A stretch of 64,000 bases of DNA from Polynucleobacter sp. 31A-FELB (GCF_018882405.1 NZ_JACVOO010000003.1:62001-126000); one strand, 5' to 3'. Counted from the stretch's first letter, positions 1 through 10,275 are shown. Notes: a model not told the origin generated them from the letters alone. Made by a program: numbers and translations.

Positions 1-980
1 GCAGCTGCATACAAAATTGTGTAGACAGGTTGGCCTGGAGCTAATGTTGCTGCCAAGTCTTTAATAATTTTGCTGAACATATTGGTTGGCTCACCTGATG
101 TAAACCAGCCAGCAATCGTTGCAGGGAACAAAATGATAGATGAAGCAAAAATTGGAGGGATAACACCAGCCATGTTCAACTTCAATGGGAAGTATGAAGA
201 CTGGCCGCCGTATACCTTGTTGCCAACTTGACGCTTAGCGTAGTTCACCAAAATACGGCGCTGACCACGCTCTACAAATACAACAAAATAAGTTACCGCA
301 ATACAAATCACTACGATGAGTAATGCGGATAGGATATTCATGGAACCGGTGCGCACTAATTCAAGCAAGCTACCGATTGCAGTTGGCAAGCCAGAAACAA
401 TGCCGCCGAAAATAATAATAGAGATACCGTTGCCAAGACCGCGCTCAGTGATCTGCTCTCCGAGCCACATCAGGAACATCGTGCCAGTAACTAAAGTAAC
501 TACAGTATTGAGTTCAAACATCAAACCAGGATTAATAACCAAACCTGGTTGAGCTTGCAACGCAACTGAGATGCCCAATGCCTGGAATGTCGCCAAGAAC
601 ACGGTGCCATAACGAGTGTATTGAGTAATCTTGCGCTGTCCTGCTTGGCCTTCTTTTTTCAAAGACTCCAAAGAAGGAACAACAATCGTCATTAGCTGCA
701 TGATGATCGACGCAGAGATGTACGGCATGATTCCTAAAGCAAAAACTGTAAAGCGTGATAAAGCACCACCTGAGAACAGGTTGAACATACCCAAGATGCC
801 ATCTTTTTGACCGGAGAACAATTGAGCCAATTGGTCAGGATCAATACCTGGAACAGGAATATGTGCGCCCAAACGGAACACGAGCAATGCCAAAACCAGG
901 AATATCAAGCGTTGGCGTAATTCGCCAAACTTGTTTCCTGATTGAGCAATATTTGCTGTGTTGGTAGGAGCGAGTGCCAT
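1..980 (-). CDS. secY: Preprotein translocase subunit SecY (3' end outside window)
   Basis: SecY is the channel subunit of the SecYEG translocon in the inner membrane. The reading frame starts at the ATG at 980 and runs off the window at base 1, so about 326 of the usual 440 residues are present. The N-terminus has the charged start, then a hydrophobic segment and the motif HIPVPGIDP typical of SecY, followed by further membrane segments. It lies 17 nt after rplO, the usual last position of the spc operon. The 3' end cannot be judged from this window. Confidence 0.96.
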   Translation of the reverse strand, partial: MALAPTNTANIAQSGNKFGELRQRLIFLVLALLVFRLGAHIPVPGIDPDQLAQLFSGQKDGILGMFNLFSGGALSRFTVFALGIMPYISASIIMQLMTIVVPSLESLKKEGQAGQRKITQYTRYGTVFLATFQALGISVALQAQPGLVINPGLMFELNTVVTLVTGTMFLMWLGEQITERGLGNGISIIIFGGIVSGLPTAIGSLLELVRTGSMNILSALLIVVICIAVTYFVVFVERGQRRILVNYAKRQVGNKVYGGQSSYFPLKLNMAGVIPPIFASSIILFPATIAGWFTSGEPTNMFSKIIKDLAATLAPGQPVYTILYAA

Positions 981-997
981 CGTTTACTAAAAACTAA

Positions 998-1438
998 TTA
1001 AACCAAGTCAACCAATTTGCCGCCAGCTGCTTCAATAGCCGCTTTCGCACCTGCAGTTGCTGTAATACCTTTGAGGGTTACAGCAATTGACAGTTCACCA
1101 GTCTTAATTACTTTGACTGCATTGATTTGCTCACCAGCAAAACCATGAGCTCTCAAAACCAACAAGTCCACTTCTGGCAAGTTGATTTTTGCTAAGTCAT
1201 TCAAAGTGATTTGACCAACGTGACGACGTGTCAAAGACACGAAACCGCGTTTTGGCAAACGACGATACATAGGCATCTGACCGCCCTCGAATCCAACCTT
1301 GTGGAATCCGCCGGAACGTGATTTTTGACCTTTGTGACCGCGGCCTGCAGTTTTACCAAGACCTGAACCGATGCCGCGACCTACGCGACGACGATTTTTC
1401 TTGGATCCCTCTGCGGGTTTGAGTGTATTGAGTTGCAT
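998..1438 (-). CDS. rplO: 50S ribosomal protein L15
   Basis: L15 is a late-assembling large-subunit protein. The 146-residue product matches the family's usual length (about 144). The Gly/Arg/Lys-rich N-terminal half (about residues 10-60, with [19 protein letters not shown]) is the extended rRNA-binding arm, and the C-terminal half is the globular domain. It sits between rpmD and secY, the conserved spc-operon position, and is co-transcribed with them. Confidence 0.97.
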   Translation of the reverse strand: MQLNTLKPAEGSKKNRRRVGRGIGSGLGKTAGRGHKGQKSRSGGFHKVGFEGGQMPMYRRLPKRGFVSLTRRHVGQITLNDLAKINLPEVDLLVLRAHGFAGEQINAVKVIKTGELSIAVTLKGITATAGAKAAIEAAGGKLVDLV

Positions 1439-1465
1439 ATTCTTCGCCTATTTACTTGCTAGTTA

Positions 1466-1654
1466 TTAGCCAATGACTTTAACTAGATAAGAAACTTTAT
1501 TAATCATTCCGCGAACTGCTGGAGTGTCTTCCAATTCTGAAACAGAATTGATACGTCCGAGGCCTAAACCACGAACAGTTGCACGGTGGCTTTCGCGTGT
1601 GCCGATCAAGCTGCGTACTAATTGCAGTTTGACTTTGGAGTTAGATGTTGTCAT
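1466..1654 (-). CDS. rpmD: 50S ribosomal protein L30
   Basis: L30 is a small large-subunit protein. The 62-residue product has the family signature [20 protein letters not shown] near the N-terminus and a [20 protein letters not shown] segment. Length agrees with bacterial L30 (about 59-60). It lies between rpsE (24 nt gap) and rplO (27 nt gap) in spc-operon order. Confidence 0.96.
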   Translation of the reverse strand: MTTSNSKVKLQLVRSLIGTRESHRATVRGLGLGRINSVSELEDTPAVRGMINKVSYLVKVIG

Positions 1655-1678
1655 TTATAGATTCCTAATCTTTTGGTC

Positions 1679-2197
1679 TTAGCCGAGAATCTCTTCAACT
1701 GACTTACCGCGCTTAGCAGCAATTTCAGAAGGAGTGCTCATCTTGCTCAAGCCATCAATCGTTGCACGAACCATGTTGTAAGGGTTTGTTGAGCCAAGTG
1801 ACTTAGCAACAACGTTAGTTACACCCATTACATCGAAGATTGCGCGCATTGGGCCACCAGCGATAACGCCAGTACCGTCTTTGGCTGGAGAAATCATCAC
1901 GCGTGACGCGCCATGCTTACCAATCACAGTGTGTTGCAAAGTACCTTTACGTAAGGAAACTTTGATCATCTTGCGACGTGCTTCGTCCATTGCCTTTTGA
2001 ACAGCAACTGGAACTTCTTTTGATTTGCCTTTGCCCATGCCGATACGACCATCGCCATCGCCAACTACAGTGAGTGCAGCGAAGCCGAGAATACGACCAC
2101 CCTTAACCACTTTAGTTACACGATTAACAGCAATCATCTTCTCGCGAAGACCGTCATCACGCTCTTCGTTTTGCATCTTGTTTTGCATTTTTGCCAT
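1679..2197 (-). CDS. rpsE: 30S ribosomal protein S5
   Basis: S5 helps maintain decoding accuracy near the mRNA entry site. The 172-residue product has the N-terminal double-stranded RNA-binding fold ([19 protein letters not shown], about residues 24-42) and the [11 protein letters not shown] loop. A short Met/Gln/Glu-rich extension precedes the conserved part. The ATG at 2197 has an AGGA-type ribosome-binding site seven bases upstream. It is followed by rpmD and preceded by rplR at an 18 nt spacing. Confidence 0.97.
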   Translation of the reverse strand: MAKMQNKMQNEERDDGLREKMIAVNRVTKVVKGGRILGFAALTVVGDGDGRIGMGKGKSKEVPVAVQKAMDEARRKMIKVSLRKGTLQHTVIGKHGASRVMISPAKDGTGVIAGGPMRAIFDVMGVTNVVAKSLGSTNPYNMVRATIDGLSKMSTPSEIAAKRGKSVEEILG

Positions 2198-2215
2198 GTT
2201 TTTTCCTAAACCCTA

Positions 2216-2569
2216 TTAGAACTTCAGGCCGGCTTCACGCGCAGCTTCAGCTAAGGCCTTAATACGGCCGTGGTAACGATGACCGGAACGATCAAAAGCA
2301 ACATCAACAACGCCTGCTTTAACAGCACGCTCAGCAACTATTTTGCCGATTTGTTTTGCCGCATCAGCGTTGCCGCCGTTTTTGATTGCTTGGCGCAAAT
2401 CTTTTTCCATTGTTGAAGCAGCTGCTACAACTTTGGTTCCACATGGGCTGTATACCTGTGCAGAAATGTGTGAGTTGCTACGGATAACTGTTAAGCGATT
2501 TGCCAATGCTTCAGCAATGCGAATACGAGTCTGCCTAGCGCGTCTTTGTCTGGATTCGTCTTTATTCAT
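2216..2569 (-). CDS. rplR: 50S ribosomal protein L18
   Basis: L18 binds 5S rRNA and links it to the large subunit. The product is 117 residues, exactly the usual bacterial length. The Arg-rich N-terminus ([13 protein letters not shown]) is the rRNA-binding tail and the C-terminus has the conserved [20 protein letters not shown] block. It lies between rplF and rpsE as in other spc operons. Confidence 0.97.
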   Translation of the reverse strand: MNKDESRQRRARQTRIRIAEALANRLTVIRSNSHISAQVYSPCGTKVVAAASTMEKDLRQAIKNGGNADAAKQIGKIVAERAVKAGVVDVAFDRSGHRYHGRIKALAEAAREAGLKF

Positions 2570-2582
2570 TTTTTAATCTCGC

Positions 2583-3116
2583 TTACTTCTTCTTAGTTTC
2601 TTTCAGGTGTACAACCTCATCCACGTAGCGAACGCCCTTGCCTTTGTATGGCTCTGGTGAACGGTATGCGCGAACTTCAGCGGCAACCTGGCCAACTTGC
2701 TGCTTATTGGAACCTTTAATAATGATTTCAGTTTGAGTTGGAGTCTCAGCTTTTACACCCTTTGGCAGGTTGTAAATAATGTCGTGTGAGAAACCTAACT
2801 GCAACTTCAATGTTTCGCCTTGAGCAGCAGCACGGTAACCAACGCCTACCAAGCTGAGTTTGCGCTCAAAGCCAGTAGTTACGCCAACAACCATGTTGTT
2901 TACTAAAGCGCGGGCTGTACCAGACTGTGCACCAGCTTCTGGTGTGTCGTTATTTAAAACAACTGTCAATACGCCATCTTCTTGTTTCAAACCAACAGAA
3001 GGATGCAAGTTATGTGTCAAAGTTCCCAATGGGCCCTTAACAGTAATGTTTGCACCGTTAATGCTGATTTCAGCGCCCTTAGGGACTGGAATAGGTGATT
3101 TACCAACGCGGGACAT
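2583..3116 (-). CDS. rplF: 50S ribosomal protein L6
   Basis: L6 sits near the factor-binding site of the large subunit. The start chosen here is the ATG at 3116 ([12 protein letters not shown]), giving 177 residues, the standard L6 length. A GGAG ribosome-binding site lies five bases upstream. The open frame extends 18 codons further upstream to 3170, but that part overlaps the end of rpsH and is not conserved. Two repeated alpha/beta domains are expected; the C-terminal [10 protein letters not shown] signature is visible. Confidence 0.97.
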   Translation of the reverse strand: MSRVGKSPIPVPKGAEISINGANITVKGPLGTLTHNLHPSVGLKQEDGVLTVVLNNDTPEAGAQSGTARALVNNMVVGVTTGFERKLSLVGVGYRAAAQGETLKLQLGFSHDIIYNLPKGVKAETPTQTEIIIKGSNKQQVGQVAAEVRAYRSPEPYKGKGVRYVDEVVHLKETKKK

Positions 3117-3126
3117 ATTTCTCTCC

Positions 3127-3522
3127 TTACGCGACGTAGCAAATAACTTCGCCACCAACGCCGTTTGCACGGGCTTTGCGGTCTGTCATTACGCCTTGTG
3201 GGGTTGAAATAATTGCAATGCCCAAGCCATTCATCACTTCAGGAATGTCGTGGCGGCCTTTGTAGATACGTAGACTTGGTGTAGAAACACGGTCAATACG
3301 CTCAATAACAGGGCGGCCTGCATAGTATTTGAGTTCAATGTGTAGCACTGGCTTAGCTGCTTCACCTTTGATTTCAAAACTATCGATATAACCTTCATCC
3401 TGCAAGACTTTTGCAATAGCTACTTTAACTTTTGACGACGGCATCAAGACTACGGGTTTCTGCACTGCTTGCGCATTGCGGATCCTTGTCAACATGTCGG
3501 CGATTGGATCGCTGATACTCAT
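3127..3522 (-). CDS. rpsH: 30S ribosomal protein S8
   Basis: S8 is a primary 16S rRNA-binding protein and in E. coli the translational repressor of the spc operon. The 131-residue product begins with [17 protein letters not shown] and ends with the GGEVICYVA signature, both diagnostic. It lies between rpsN and rplF. Autoregulation at the rplE start, known in E. coli, was not tested here because the target structure is not obvious by eye. Confidence 0.97.
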   Translation of the reverse strand: MSISDPIADMLTRIRNAQAVQKPVVLMPSSKVKVAIAKVLQDEGYIDSFEIKGEAAKPVLHIELKYYAGRPVIERIDRVSTPSLRIYKGRHDIPEVMNGLGIAIISTPQGVMTDRKARANGVGGEVICYVA

Positions 3523-3546
3523 GAGTTCTCCTAATTCTTTCGCCGC

Positions 3547-3852
3547 TTACCAGCTGGCCTTGGTTAAACCGGGGATTTCGCCACGAAAGGCGATTTCACG
3601 AATCTTGCTACGCGCTAAACCAAACTTGCTGAATACACCGCGTGGACGACCGGTTAATGAACAACGATTTCTTTGACGAATCGGGCTTGCGTTACGTGGA
3701 AGTGCCTGTAGCTTCAAGCGAGCTTCATAGCGCTCTTCATCGCTGCGTGATTGATCAGCAATGATTGCCTTGAGTTCAGCACGCTTTACAGCGTACTTCT
3801 CTACAGTTTTAGCGCGCTTATTCTCGCGCTCAATTAGGGATAGTTTTGCCAC
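3547..3852 (-). CDS. rpsN: 30S ribosomal protein S14, long zinc-free form
   Basis: S14 is a small-subunit head protein. The 101-residue length and the absence of CxxC pairs show the long, zinc-independent form. The conserved [20 protein letters not shown] segment (about residues 62-81) and the C-terminal [11 protein letters not shown] are present. It lies 10 nt after rplE in the normal spc-operon position. Confidence 0.97.
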   Translation of the reverse strand: MAKLSLIERENKRAKTVEKYAVKRAELKAIIADQSRSDEERYEARLKLQALPRNASPIRQRNRCSLTGRPRGVFSKFGLARSKIREIAFRGEIPGLTKASW

Positions 3853-3861
3853 GTTAGCCTC

Positions 3862-4404
3862 TTAATTGCGGAAAGGGAATTTGAACGCTGCTAACAAAGC
3901 TTTTGCTTCTTCGTCAGTCTTAGCGGTCGTCGTAATACTGATATTGAGACCACGGAGGGCATCAATTTTGTCGTATTCGATTTCAGGGAAAATGATTTGC
4001 TCTTTAACGCCGATGTTGTAGTTACCGCGGCCGTCAAATGCCTTACCGGAAATTCCGCGGAAGTCACGTACACGTGGCAAAGCAACAGTCACGAAACGAT
4101 CTAAAAATTCGTACATGCGTGCACCACGCAATGTCACCATGGCGCCGATTGGGTAGCCTTGACGAATTTTGAAACCAGCAATCGCTTTTTTCGCTTTTGT
4201 CACAACTGGCTTTTGACCTGCTACTTTAGTCAAATCACCAACTGCATTTTCGATAATTTTCTTGTCGTTCACTGCATCGCCGAGGCCCATGTTTAGGGTT
4301 ACCTTAGTGATACGTGGAACTTCCATTACTGACTTGTAACCAAACTTGGCGATCAAATCAGCAACAACTTTAGCTTGATAGTGTTCTTGAAAACGTGTGC
4401 TCAT
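3862..4404 (-). CDS. rplE: 50S ribosomal protein L5
   Basis: L5 binds 5S rRNA and contacts the P-site tRNA elbow. The 180-residue product has the [16 protein letters not shown] motif (about residues 29-44), the [19 protein letters not shown] block and the C-terminal [15 protein letters not shown] end of the family. Length is as expected (179 in E. coli). It lies between rplX and rpsN. Confidence 0.97.
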   Translation of the reverse strand: MSTRFQEHYQAKVVADLIAKFGYKSVMEVPRITKVTLNMGLGDAVNDKKIIENAVGDLTKVAGQKPVVTKAKKAIAGFKIRQGYPIGAMVTLRGARMYEFLDRFVTVALPRVRDFRGISGKAFDGRGNYNIGVKEQIIFPEIEYDKIDALRGLNISITTTAKTDEEAKALLAAFKFPFRN

Positions 4405-4420
4405 AATTTCTCCGTGCCCC

Positions 4421-4729
4421 TTATGCGCTTAAAGTTGCGCCAGTGGTTTTGAGGAAACGTTGCTTTTTACCGTCCACGAGTTTGATACCAACACGTGATG
4501 GTTTGCCGTTACCGTCAACCACAGCCACATTAGAAATGTGAACAGGCATCGTCTTGTCAATCATGCCGCCAGTAACACCGGCTGCTGGATTTGGCTTAAC
4601 GCTCTTTTTGTAAATATTTACGCCTTCGATTACTAATTTGTTCTCGAGAACGGCTGTAACTGTTCCTTGCTTGCCCTTATCGCGGCCAGTCAACAGAACT
4701 ACTGAATCACCTTTACGAATCTTTTTCAT
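4421..4729 (-). CDS. rplX: 50S ribosomal protein L24
   Basis: L24 is an assembly-initiating large-subunit protein. The 102-residue product opens with a KOW motif ([20 protein letters not shown], about residues 3-22) and contains [15 protein letters not shown]. It follows rplN by 9 nt and precedes rplE by 16 nt. Confidence 0.97.
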   Translation of the reverse strand: MKKIRKGDSVVLLTGRDKGKQGTVTAVLENKLVIEGVNIYKKSVKPNPAAGVTGGMIDKTMPVHISNVAVVDGNGKPSRVGIKLVDGKKQRFLKTTGATLSA

Positions 4730-4738
4730 ATCAGCCTC

Positions 4739-5107
4739 TTAAATAACTTCGGGGGCGAGAGAAACGATCTTCATGAACTTCTCAGTACGCAATTCGCGCG
4801 TAACTGGTCCAAAGATACGTGTGCCGATTGGCTCTAACTTAGCGTTGAGCAATACCGCAGCGTTTCCATCGAACTTAATCAATGAGCCGTCTGGACGGCG
4901 TACACCCTTAGCAGTTCTCACTACTACGGCGTTATAAATGTCACCTTTTTTTACACGGCCACGTGGAGCAGCGGACTTTACAGTCACTTTAATGACATCA
5001 CCGATACTGGCGTAACGACGCTTAGAGCCGCCCAATACCTTGATGCACAAAACTTCACTGGCGCCTGTGTTATCGGCGACCTGTAATCTACTTTCGGTCT
5101 GAATCAT
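4739..5107 (-). CDS. rplN: 50S ribosomal protein L14, first gene of the spc transcription unit
   Basis: L14 lies at the subunit interface. The 122-residue product begins [16 protein letters not shown] and contains the conserved [15 protein letters not shown] and FGPVTRELR motifs. A 186-nt gap with a hairpin and a promoter-like sequence separates it from rpsQ. In E. coli the S10 and spc operons are also divided at rpsQ/rplN, so this gene probably starts a second transcript. Confidence 0.97.
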   Translation of the reverse strand: MIQTESRLQVADNTGASEVLCIKVLGGSKRRYASIGDVIKVTVKSAAPRGRVKKGDIYNAVVVRTAKGVRRPDGSLIKFDGNAAVLLNAKLEPIGTRIFGPVTRELRTEKFMKIVSLAPEVI

Positions 5108-5234
5108 TTTTTAATCCCCAACTTGTTAGCCAAAGGCAAACAGTCTTGGTTCCGTCTATGGGCTTTAACGAAAGTTAAAACCCGGAATTAATGAAAAAAC
5201 ACTGCTTCTCCCAATAAAACCAGAGAAGCCTTCT

Positions 5235-5264
5235 ATCATACTACGCAAAACAGGGATTTGGCAA
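5235..5264 (-). promoter_or_regulatory. Promoter-like element for rplN (spc operon)
   Basis: On the minus strand TTGCCA (5259-5264) and TATGAT (5235-5240) are separated by 18 bp, a sigma-70-type arrangement. The -10 is about 130 nt from the rplN ATG. The -35 hexamer lies within the hairpin downstream of rpsQ. The call rests on visual matching; transcript 5'-end mapping would decide it. Confidence 0.6.
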
Positions 5265-5284
5265 GAAAGTTCGCCAAAATCCCT
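5247..5284 (-). terminator. Terminator-like hairpin after rpsQ (end of S10 operon)
   Basis: Arms at 5271-5284 and 5252-5264 pair around GGGATTT and TTGGC with one bulged base and a short loop. On the minus strand a run of four T (5247-5250) follows two bases later. It begins 10 nt after the rpsQ stop codon. The T run is short, so termination may be partial. Confidence 0.55.
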
Positions 5285-5293
5285 AATATTTCT

Positions 5294-5563
5294 TTAGATA
5301 CCTTTGGATTCCTGAACTAAACGGGTTACAACCCAAGATTTAGTGCGTGAAATTGGCTTAGATTCAGCAATTTCAACGGTATCACCCATCTTGTATTGGC
5401 CAGCTTCGTCATGAGCATGGTATTTTTTGGACTGTCCAACATATTTGCCATAAAGCGCATGTTTTACTTGGCGCTCAACTAGCACAGTCACAGTTTTTTG
5501 CATTTTGTCGCTAACGACACGACCCACAAGGGTGCGGCGCAAGGGTTTAGATAATTCTGTCAT
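5294..5563 (-). CDS. rpsQ: 30S ribosomal protein S17
   Basis: S17 is a primary 16S rRNA-binding protein of the OB-fold type. The 89-residue product contains [20 protein letters not shown] (about residues 11-30) and the [18 protein letters not shown] block. Length matches the family (84 in E. coli). It is the last gene before the gap that separates the S10 and spc groups. Confidence 0.97.
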   Translation of the reverse strand: MTELSKPLRRTLVGRVVSDKMQKTVTVLVERQVKHALYGKYVGQSKKYHAHDEAGQYKMGDTVEIAESKPISRTKSWVVTRLVQESKGI

Positions 5564-5575
5564 ATCCCTTTTTCC

Positions 5576-5770
5576 TTATTTCTGTGCAGTTTTTTGAGTA
5601 ATAAAAGTCTTCACGCGAGCAATTTCACGCTTAGTTTTACCCAATTGGCTGGTATTTGTGAGTTGCTGAGTACCCTTTTGCATACGGAGCTTGAAGCTAG
5701 TCTTCAAGAGCTCTGTTAATTCTGCATTCAAGGCAACCAGATCTTTGGATGCTAATTCTGTCTTTTTCAT
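5576..5770 (-). CDS. rpmC: 50S ribosomal protein L29
   Basis: L29 lies next to the peptide exit tunnel and helps dock trigger factor and SRP. Starting from the ATG at 5770 the product is 64 residues ([11 protein letters not shown]), the standard length. A TTG at 5788 would add six residues but overlaps the rplP stop codon and is not needed. The predicted protein is mostly two helices rich in Lys, Leu and Glu. Confidence 0.93.
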   Translation of the reverse strand: MKKTELASKDLVALNAELTELLKTSFKLRMQKGTQQLTNTSQLGKTKREIARVKTFITQKTAQK

Positions 5771-5784
5771 AATCTCTATCCCGA

Positions 5785-6198
5785 TCAACCTAAGTGGCGA
5801 ATCACGAAAGTGGTTTGCAATGGCAATTTAGCAGCAGCAAGCTTGAAAGCCTCGCGCGCCAAACCTTCATCCACACCATCCATCTCGTACAAAATCTTGC
5901 CTGGTTGAATTTCTGCTACGTAGTACTCTGGATTACCTTTACCGTTACCCATACGTACTTCAGCTGGCTTTTGTGAAATTGGCTTGTCTGGGAAAATACG
6001 AATCCAGATACGACCACCACGCTTAATGTGACGTGTCATTGCGCGACGTGCAGATTCAATCTGACGTGCAGTCAAACGACCACGGCCAATAGCTTTCAAT
6101 CCAAAGTCACCAAAGGCTACTGAACTACCGCGTGTTGCCACGCCAGTGTTACGTCCCTTTTGTTCCTTGCGATACTTACGACGCTTTGGTTGTAGCAT
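5785..6198 (-). CDS. rplP: 50S ribosomal protein L16
   Basis: L16 organises the A-site region of the large subunit. The 137-residue product begins [17 protein letters not shown], and contains [18 protein letters not shown] and the WIRIFPDKP motif, all diagnostic. It lies 2 nt after rpsC and is followed at once by rpmC, suggesting translational coupling. Confidence 0.97.
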   Translation of the reverse strand: MLQPKRRKYRKEQKGRNTGVATRGSSVAFGDFGLKAIGRGRLTARQIESARRAMTRHIKRGGRIWIRIFPDKPISQKPAEVRMGNGKGNPEYYVAEIQPGKILYEMDGVDEGLAREAFKLAAAKLPLQTTFVIRHLG

Positions 6199-6200
6199 GC

Positions 6201-7022
6201 TTACTCTCCTGACTTCTGCGCTTCAGCACTTGCGGCTTCAACGGCTTTCGGTGCACGCTTTACTGCTGGCTTAGCAGCAACTAATGGCTTGCTGTCAGCT
6301 GCTGGTTTGCGTGCGGTTGTTTTAGCTGGTGCGCGACGTGGCTTTTTCTCTTCAGCTGCTGGCTCTGCTGTTACTGCTACAGCATCAGCACCGCGACCTA
6401 ATGTATCGCCCTTGTATACCCAAACTTTTACACCGATGATGCCGTATGTTGTTTCCGCTTCTGAAGTTGCGTAATCAATATCAGCCTTCAATGTATGAAG
6501 TGGAACACGACCTTCACGGTACCATTCGCGACGAGCAATTTCCGCACCGTTCAAACGACCAGAAGACATGATCTTGATTCCTTGTGCACCAAGGCGCATT
6601 GCATTTTGCATTGCACGCTTCATTGCACGACGGAACATGATGCGCTTCTCTAACTGTTGAGTAATAGAGTCAGCGATCAATTGAGCATCAACTTCAGGCT
6701 TACGAATTTCTTCGATATTCACATGGACTGGAACGCCCATACGCTTCTGGAGTTCACGACGGAGAACTTCAATATCTTCACCTTTTTTACCGATCACAAC
6801 ACCTGGGCGTGAGCTGTAAATTGTGATGCGTGCGTTCTTTGCAGGACGCTCAATAATCACTTTACTTACTGATGCATTCTTCAACTTCTTCTTGAGATAG
6901 ATGCGGACATCTACGTCCTCTTTGAGCATCTTCGCAAAATCAGTATTGTTTGCATACCACTTTGATGTCCAGTTCTTCGTTACCGAGAGTCGGAATCCGG
7001 TTGGGTTTATCTTTTGTCCCAT
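6201..7022 (-). CDS. rpsC: 30S ribosomal protein S3 with extended C-terminal tail
   Basis: S3 lies at the mRNA entry pore and has mRNA helicase activity with S4 and S5. The first 210 residues are standard: [12 protein letters not shown] start, then a KH domain ([14 protein letters not shown], about residues 72-85). The remaining roughly 55-60 residues are a Lys/Ala/Pro-rich tail that makes the protein 273 residues against 233 in E. coli. Such tails are common in Burkholderiales S3. It overlaps no neighbour and is 8 nt after rplV. Confidence 0.97.
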   Translation of the reverse strand: MGQKINPTGFRLSVTKNWTSKWYANNTDFAKMLKEDVDVRIYLKKKLKNASVSKVIIERPAKNARITIYSSRPGVVIGKKGEDIEVLRRELQKRMGVPVHVNIEEIRKPEVDAQLIADSITQQLEKRIMFRRAMKRAMQNAMRLGAQGIKIMSSGRLNGAEIARREWYREGRVPLHTLKADIDYATSEAETTYGIIGVKVWVYKGDTLGRGADAVAVTAEPAAEEKKPRRAPAKTTARKPAADSKPLVAAKPAVKRAPKAVEAASAEAQKSGE

Positions 7023-7030
7023 ATCTTCCC

Positions 7031-7366
7031 TTAGTTACTCAAGGTCACGGTGATGTGACATGTTTGTTTTTCGATTTGATTACCGCGACCCTTAGCACGT
7101 GCTGTGAAGCGCTTCAAGGAAGTACCCTTATCAACAATAATTGTTGAAACCTTGAGCTCATCAATATCAGCACCCTTATTGTGTTCAGCGTTGGCCATTG
7201 CGGACTCAACAACTTTCTTCACAATGAAGGCAGCTTTCTTGGGGCTGAAATTCAAAATGTTCATAGCGCGAGCAATTGGCAAACCACGGATTTGGTCAGC
7301 GACCAAACGTGTCTTTTGCGCAGAAATGCGGGCGCCCTTGTGAATAGCTTTAACTTCCATCATCAT
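7031..7366 (-). CDS. rplV: 50S ribosomal protein L22
   Basis: L22 lines the nascent-chain exit tunnel. The conserved part starts [20 protein letters not shown] and ends with the [10 protein letters not shown] strand of the tunnel hairpin region. The gene opens with three consecutive ATG codons (7366, 7363, 7360). The AAGGGG ribosome-binding site touches the first ATG and is best spaced (6 nt) for the third, so the true product may be 109 rather than 111 residues. Confidence 0.96.
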   Translation of the reverse strand: MMMEVKAIHKGARISAQKTRLVADQIRGLPIARAMNILNFSPKKAAFIVKKVVESAMANAEHNKGADIDELKVSTIIVDKGTSLKRFTARAKGRGNQIEKQTCHITVTLSN

Positions 7367-7370
7367 CCCC

Positions 7371-7649
7371 TTACTTCTTCGTTACTTTCTTGTCAGCAGC
7401 GTGACCTTTGAAAGTACGGGTCAAGGCAAATTCGCCTAACTTATGACCCACCATGTTTTCTGATACATATACCGGAACGTGTTGACGACCGTTATGTACA
7501 GCAATCGTCAGACCAATAAAGTCTGGGAGGATTGTTGAACGGCGTGACCAAGTTTTGATCGGCTTTTTGTCTTTGTTGGCTTGTGCAACTTCAACTTTTT
7601 TTACTAAGCTGGCGTCGCAAAATGGGCCTTTTTTAGCTGAACGTGTCAT
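7371..7649 (-). CDS. rpsS: 30S ribosomal protein S19
   Basis: S19 is a small-subunit head protein that contacts S13. The 92-residue product has the usual [18 protein letters not shown] start and the conserved [20 protein letters not shown] and [14 protein letters not shown] blocks. It lies between rplB and rplV, as in all S10 operons. Confidence 0.97.
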   Translation of the reverse strand: MTRSAKKGPFCDASLVKKVEVAQANKDKKPIKTWSRRSTILPDFIGLTIAVHNGRQHVPVYVSENMVGHKLGEFALTRTFKGHAADKKVTKK

Positions 7650-7668
7650 ATCTATTTATCCTTATCGC

Positions 7669-8499
7669 TTAACGTTTTTGACGACGTTGAACGATCATCG
7701 AAGTTGTACGCTTATTGCGACGTGTACGATAACCTTTGGTTGGTGTGCCCCATGGGGAGACAGGTACACGGCCTTCGCCAGTTCTACCTTCACCACCACC
7801 GTGTGGGTGATCTACTGGGTTCATTGCCACACCGCGAACGGTTGGGCGAATACCACGCCAGCGATTTGCACCAGCTTTACCGATAACGCGCAAGCTATGC
7901 TCTTCATTACCAACTTCACCAATAGTGGCACGGCAATCGATCAAAATACGACGTACTTCACCAGAGCGCAAGCGCACCTGAGCGTATACACCTTCACGAG
8001 CCAATAACACTGCAGAGCCGCCAGCAGAACGTGCGATTTGAGCACCTTTGCCTGGCAACATTTCTACACAGTGAATCGTGCTACCAACTGGAATGTTGCG
8101 AATTGGCAAGTTGTTACCAGACTTGATTGGGGCTTCAGAGCCACTCATCAACGCCTGACCAACAGTCATGCCTTTTGCAGCAAGAATATAGCGACGCTCA
8201 CCATCAGCAAACACGATCAATGCAATATTTGCACTGCGGTTTGGATCGTATTCCAAGCGTTCAACTTTTGCTGGAATACCATCTTTGTCGTTGCGTTTGA
8301 AATCAACAACACGATAGTGATGCTTATGACCACCACCTTTATGACGGGTAGTGATGTGACCGTTGTTGTTACGGCCCGCTTTTTGAAACTGTGGCTCGAG
8401 CAATGGTGCAAAAGGTTTACCTTTATGGAGGTCAGGATTGACCACCTTGACCATTGAGCGACGACCTGGTGAGGTCGGTTTTGTCTTCATCAAAGGCAT
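7669..8499 (-). CDS. rplB: 50S ribosomal protein L2
   Basis: L2 is needed for subunit joining and peptidyl transferase structure. The 276-residue product begins [19 protein letters not shown]. It contains [15 protein letters not shown] in the OB-like domain and the near-invariant [19 protein letters not shown] segment (about residues 223-241), whose His residue is near the peptidyl transferase centre. It lies 2 nt after rplW. Confidence 0.98.
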   Translation of the reverse strand: MPLMKTKPTSPGRRSMVKVVNPDLHKGKPFAPLLEPQFQKAGRNNNGHITTRHKGGGHKHHYRVVDFKRNDKDGIPAKVERLEYDPNRSANIALIVFADGERRYILAAKGMTVGQALMSGSEAPIKSGNNLPIRNIPVGSTIHCVEMLPGKGAQIARSAGGSAVLLAREGVYAQVRLRSGEVRRILIDCRATIGEVGNEEHSLRVIGKAGANRWRGIRPTVRGVAMNPVDHPHGGGEGRTGEGRVPVSPWGTPTKGYRTRRNKRTTSMIVQRRQKR

Positions 8500-8501
8500 G
8501 A

Positions 8502-8816
8502 TTAATTCGCCTCCGCTTCAAAGTTAATTTCTTGACCTGGCTTCAAGCTAACGTAGGCCTTCTTAGTGTGGTCACGACGACCTTCAAAACGGCCATAGCG
8601 CTTTGGCTTACCTTTTTGATTCACGATTTGAACAGAGTCAACTTGCACTTTGAAGAGCAACTCAACCGCTTGTTTCACATCGCTCTTATTAGCATCACGT
8701 GTAACTTGGAATACTACTTGTTCGTTTTTCTCTGCAACCATAGTTGCTTTTTCAGAGATAACCGGTCCAAGCAGAACCTTCATCAAGCTGTGATCGTTTT
8801 TACGGACTTGGCTCAT
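8502..8816 (-). CDS. rplW: 50S ribosomal protein L23
   Basis: L23 is the main docking site for trigger factor and SRP at the exit tunnel. The 104-residue product has [20 protein letters not shown] and the [19 protein letters not shown] loop. Its start overlaps the rplD stop by 4 nt (8813-8816), a sign of translational coupling. Confidence 0.97.
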   Translation of the reverse strand: MSQVRKNDHSLMKVLLGPVISEKATMVAEKNEQVVFQVTRDANKSDVKQAVELLFKVQVDSVQIVNQKGKPKRYGRFEGRRDHTKKAYVSLKPGQEINFEAEAN

Positions 8817-9433
8817 TTCAGCAACTCCTCAATTTTTGCGATCGCTGCTTTGCTTACCAATACTTTTTTGTATTGAACTAAAGCTAATGGATCAGCGTGC
8901 TGTGGCTCACATACAGCAACCTTATGCAAGTTGCGTGATGCCAAGTACAAATTCTCGCTAACCTGATCAACGATGATCAAGACTGAATCCAAGCCCATTG
9001 CTTTAACTTTGTCAGCTAAAACTTTAGTCTTTGGAGCATCAAGATTAAATTGGTCAACAACATTCAAACGACCTTCGCGTGCTAACTGAGACAAAATTGA
9101 TCTCATACCAGCGCGGTACATTTTCTTGTTTACTTTTTGGCTGAAATTTTCTTCAGGTGAATTCGGGAATATACGACCACCTCCACGCCACAGCGGGGAA
9201 GAGCTCATACCAGCACGTGCACGACCAGTACCTTTTTGACGCCAAGGTTTTTTGGTTGTGTGCTTAACTTGCTCACGGTCTTTTTGTGCACGGTTACCGC
9301 TACGTGCATTTGCTTGGTAAGCCACAACAACTTGGTGTACCAATGCTTCGTTATATTCGCGCTCGAATACTTCTGGTGAGGCTTGAACGCCTGCGCCCAA
9401 AGTTCCGTTATCTTGGAGAAGCTTAAGTTCCAT
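8813..9433 (-). CDS. rplD: 50S ribosomal protein L4
   Basis: L4 is an exit-tunnel protein and, in gammaproteobacteria, also represses the S10 operon. The 206-residue product contains the long rRNA-binding loop ([21 protein letters not shown], about residues 62-82, and [17 protein letters not shown]). Length is usual (201 in E. coli). It lies 11 nt after rplC. No E. coli-type S10 leader was recognised upstream of rpsJ. Confidence 0.97.
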   Translation of the reverse strand: MELKLLQDNGTLGAGVQASPEVFEREYNEALVHQVVVAYQANARSGNRAQKDREQVKHTTKKPWRQKGTGRARAGMSSSPLWRGGGRIFPNSPEENFSQKVNKKMYRAGMRSILSQLAREGRLNVVDQFNLDAPKTKVLADKVKAMGLDSVLIIVDQVSENLYLASRNLHKVAVCEPQHADPLALVQYKKVLVSKAAIAKIEELLK

Positions 9434-9444
9434 ATTCGCTCTCC

Positions 9445-10101
9445 TTATTTCTTCTTCAACGGTGTCTTCACCGCTGGAGTAACAATAACTTTACCGCCTG
9501 GGGCACCTGGAATAGCGCCTTTAACCATGATGAGATTACGTTCTGCATCAATGCGTGCGATGACTAAATTTTGTACAGTGCGTGTTTCGTCACCAAGGTG
9601 GCCTGTCATGCGCTTACCTGGGAAAACACGACCTGGATCTTGCGCCATACCGATAGAACCTGGCACGTTATGTGAACGTGAGTTACCGTGTGACGCGCGA
9701 CCTGAAGCGAAGTGATGGCGCTTGATAGTACCGGCATAGCCTTTACCAATCGTTACACCTTGTACGTCCACTTTTTGGCCAGCAGCAAATGCAGTGTCAG
9801 CAGGAATTACTTGTCCTGGTGTCATTTCTGCGATTTTTGCTGCATCTAAATGAAATTCGTTGAGACCGTTACCAGCCATCACACCCGCTTTAGCGAAGTG
9901 ACCTGCCATTGCTTTGGTAACGCGAGTAGCTCTACGTGTGCCATGTGCCAACTGGATAGCATCATAGCCATCAGTTGCCTGGGTCTTGATTTGAGCGATT
10001 CTGTTGTCGCTCACGTCAATTACGGTGACAGGAATTGCTTCCCCTTCGTCCGTAAATAGACGGGTCATGCCGATCTTGCGACCGATTAAGCCTAAGCTCA
10101 T
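9445..10101 (-). CDS. rplC: 50S ribosomal protein L3
   Basis: L3 starts large-subunit assembly. The ATG at 10101 ([16 protein letters not shown]) is preferred because GGAG at 10109-10112 is then seven bases away; the ATG at 10107 is only one base from it. This gives 218 residues. The loop [19 protein letters not shown] with the [13 protein letters not shown] segment, near the peptidyl transferase centre, is visible. A gap of about 190 nt with a promoter-like element separates it from rpsJ. Confidence 0.96.
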   Translation of the reverse strand: MSLGLIGRKIGMTRLFTDEGEAIPVTVIDVSDNRIAQIKTQATDGYDAIQLAHGTRRATRVTKAMAGHFAKAGVMAGNGLNEFHLDAAKIAEMTPGQVIPADTAFAAGQKVDVQGVTIGKGYAGTIKRHHFASGRASHGNSRSHNVPGSIGMAQDPGRVFPGKRMTGHLGDETRTVQNLVIARIDAERNLIMVKGAIPGAPGGKVIVTPAVKTPLKKK

Positions 10102-10114
10102 ATTCATGCTCCAC

Positions 10115-10134
10115 GCCGACTTCGATTGGTCGGC
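10115..10134 (-). promoter_or_regulatory. Leader hairpin just upstream of the rplC ribosome-binding site
   Basis: GCCGAC (10115-10120) and GTCGGC (10129-10134) form a six-pair GC-rich stem with an eight-base loop, two bases from the GGAG that serves rplC. Its position could modulate rplC translation or protect the mRNA 5' region. No relation to the E. coli L4-binding leader is claimed. Confidence 0.45.
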
Positions 10135-10246
10135 AAAATTAATTTAAGTGATTTACAAGTAAAAGTACTTCTAAATCAATAACTTACAACGTTTTTAATG
10201 CTGATAAAACCTTAAAATCCGCCCAAATAATTGAGCGAAGCCTTAG

Positions 10247-10275
10247 ATTCTATCCCGAAAGGTCAGTCTTGGCAA
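10247..10275 (-). promoter_or_regulatory. Promoter-like element for rplC (S10 group)
   Basis: Minus-strand TTGCCA (10270-10275) and TAGAAT (10247-10252) are 17 bp apart, an almost ideal sigma-70 layout. A start near 10240 would give a leader of about 140 nt before rplC. The -35 overlaps the hairpin at 10264-10287. Confidence 0.65.

Noticed and set aside
3117..3170. Upstream extension of rplF, and similar extensions of rpoC, rpoB, rsmI and diaA
   Set aside because: Each extension overlaps a neighbouring gene, lacks a ribosome-binding site and exceeds the family's conserved length.
7555..8007. A 150-codon plus-strand frame, and similar frames at 8038-8457, 8532-8876, 12520-12909 and 47012-47464
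   Set aside because: Each is antisense within a clear ribosomal, fusA or atp gene, with composition typical of a shadow frame.
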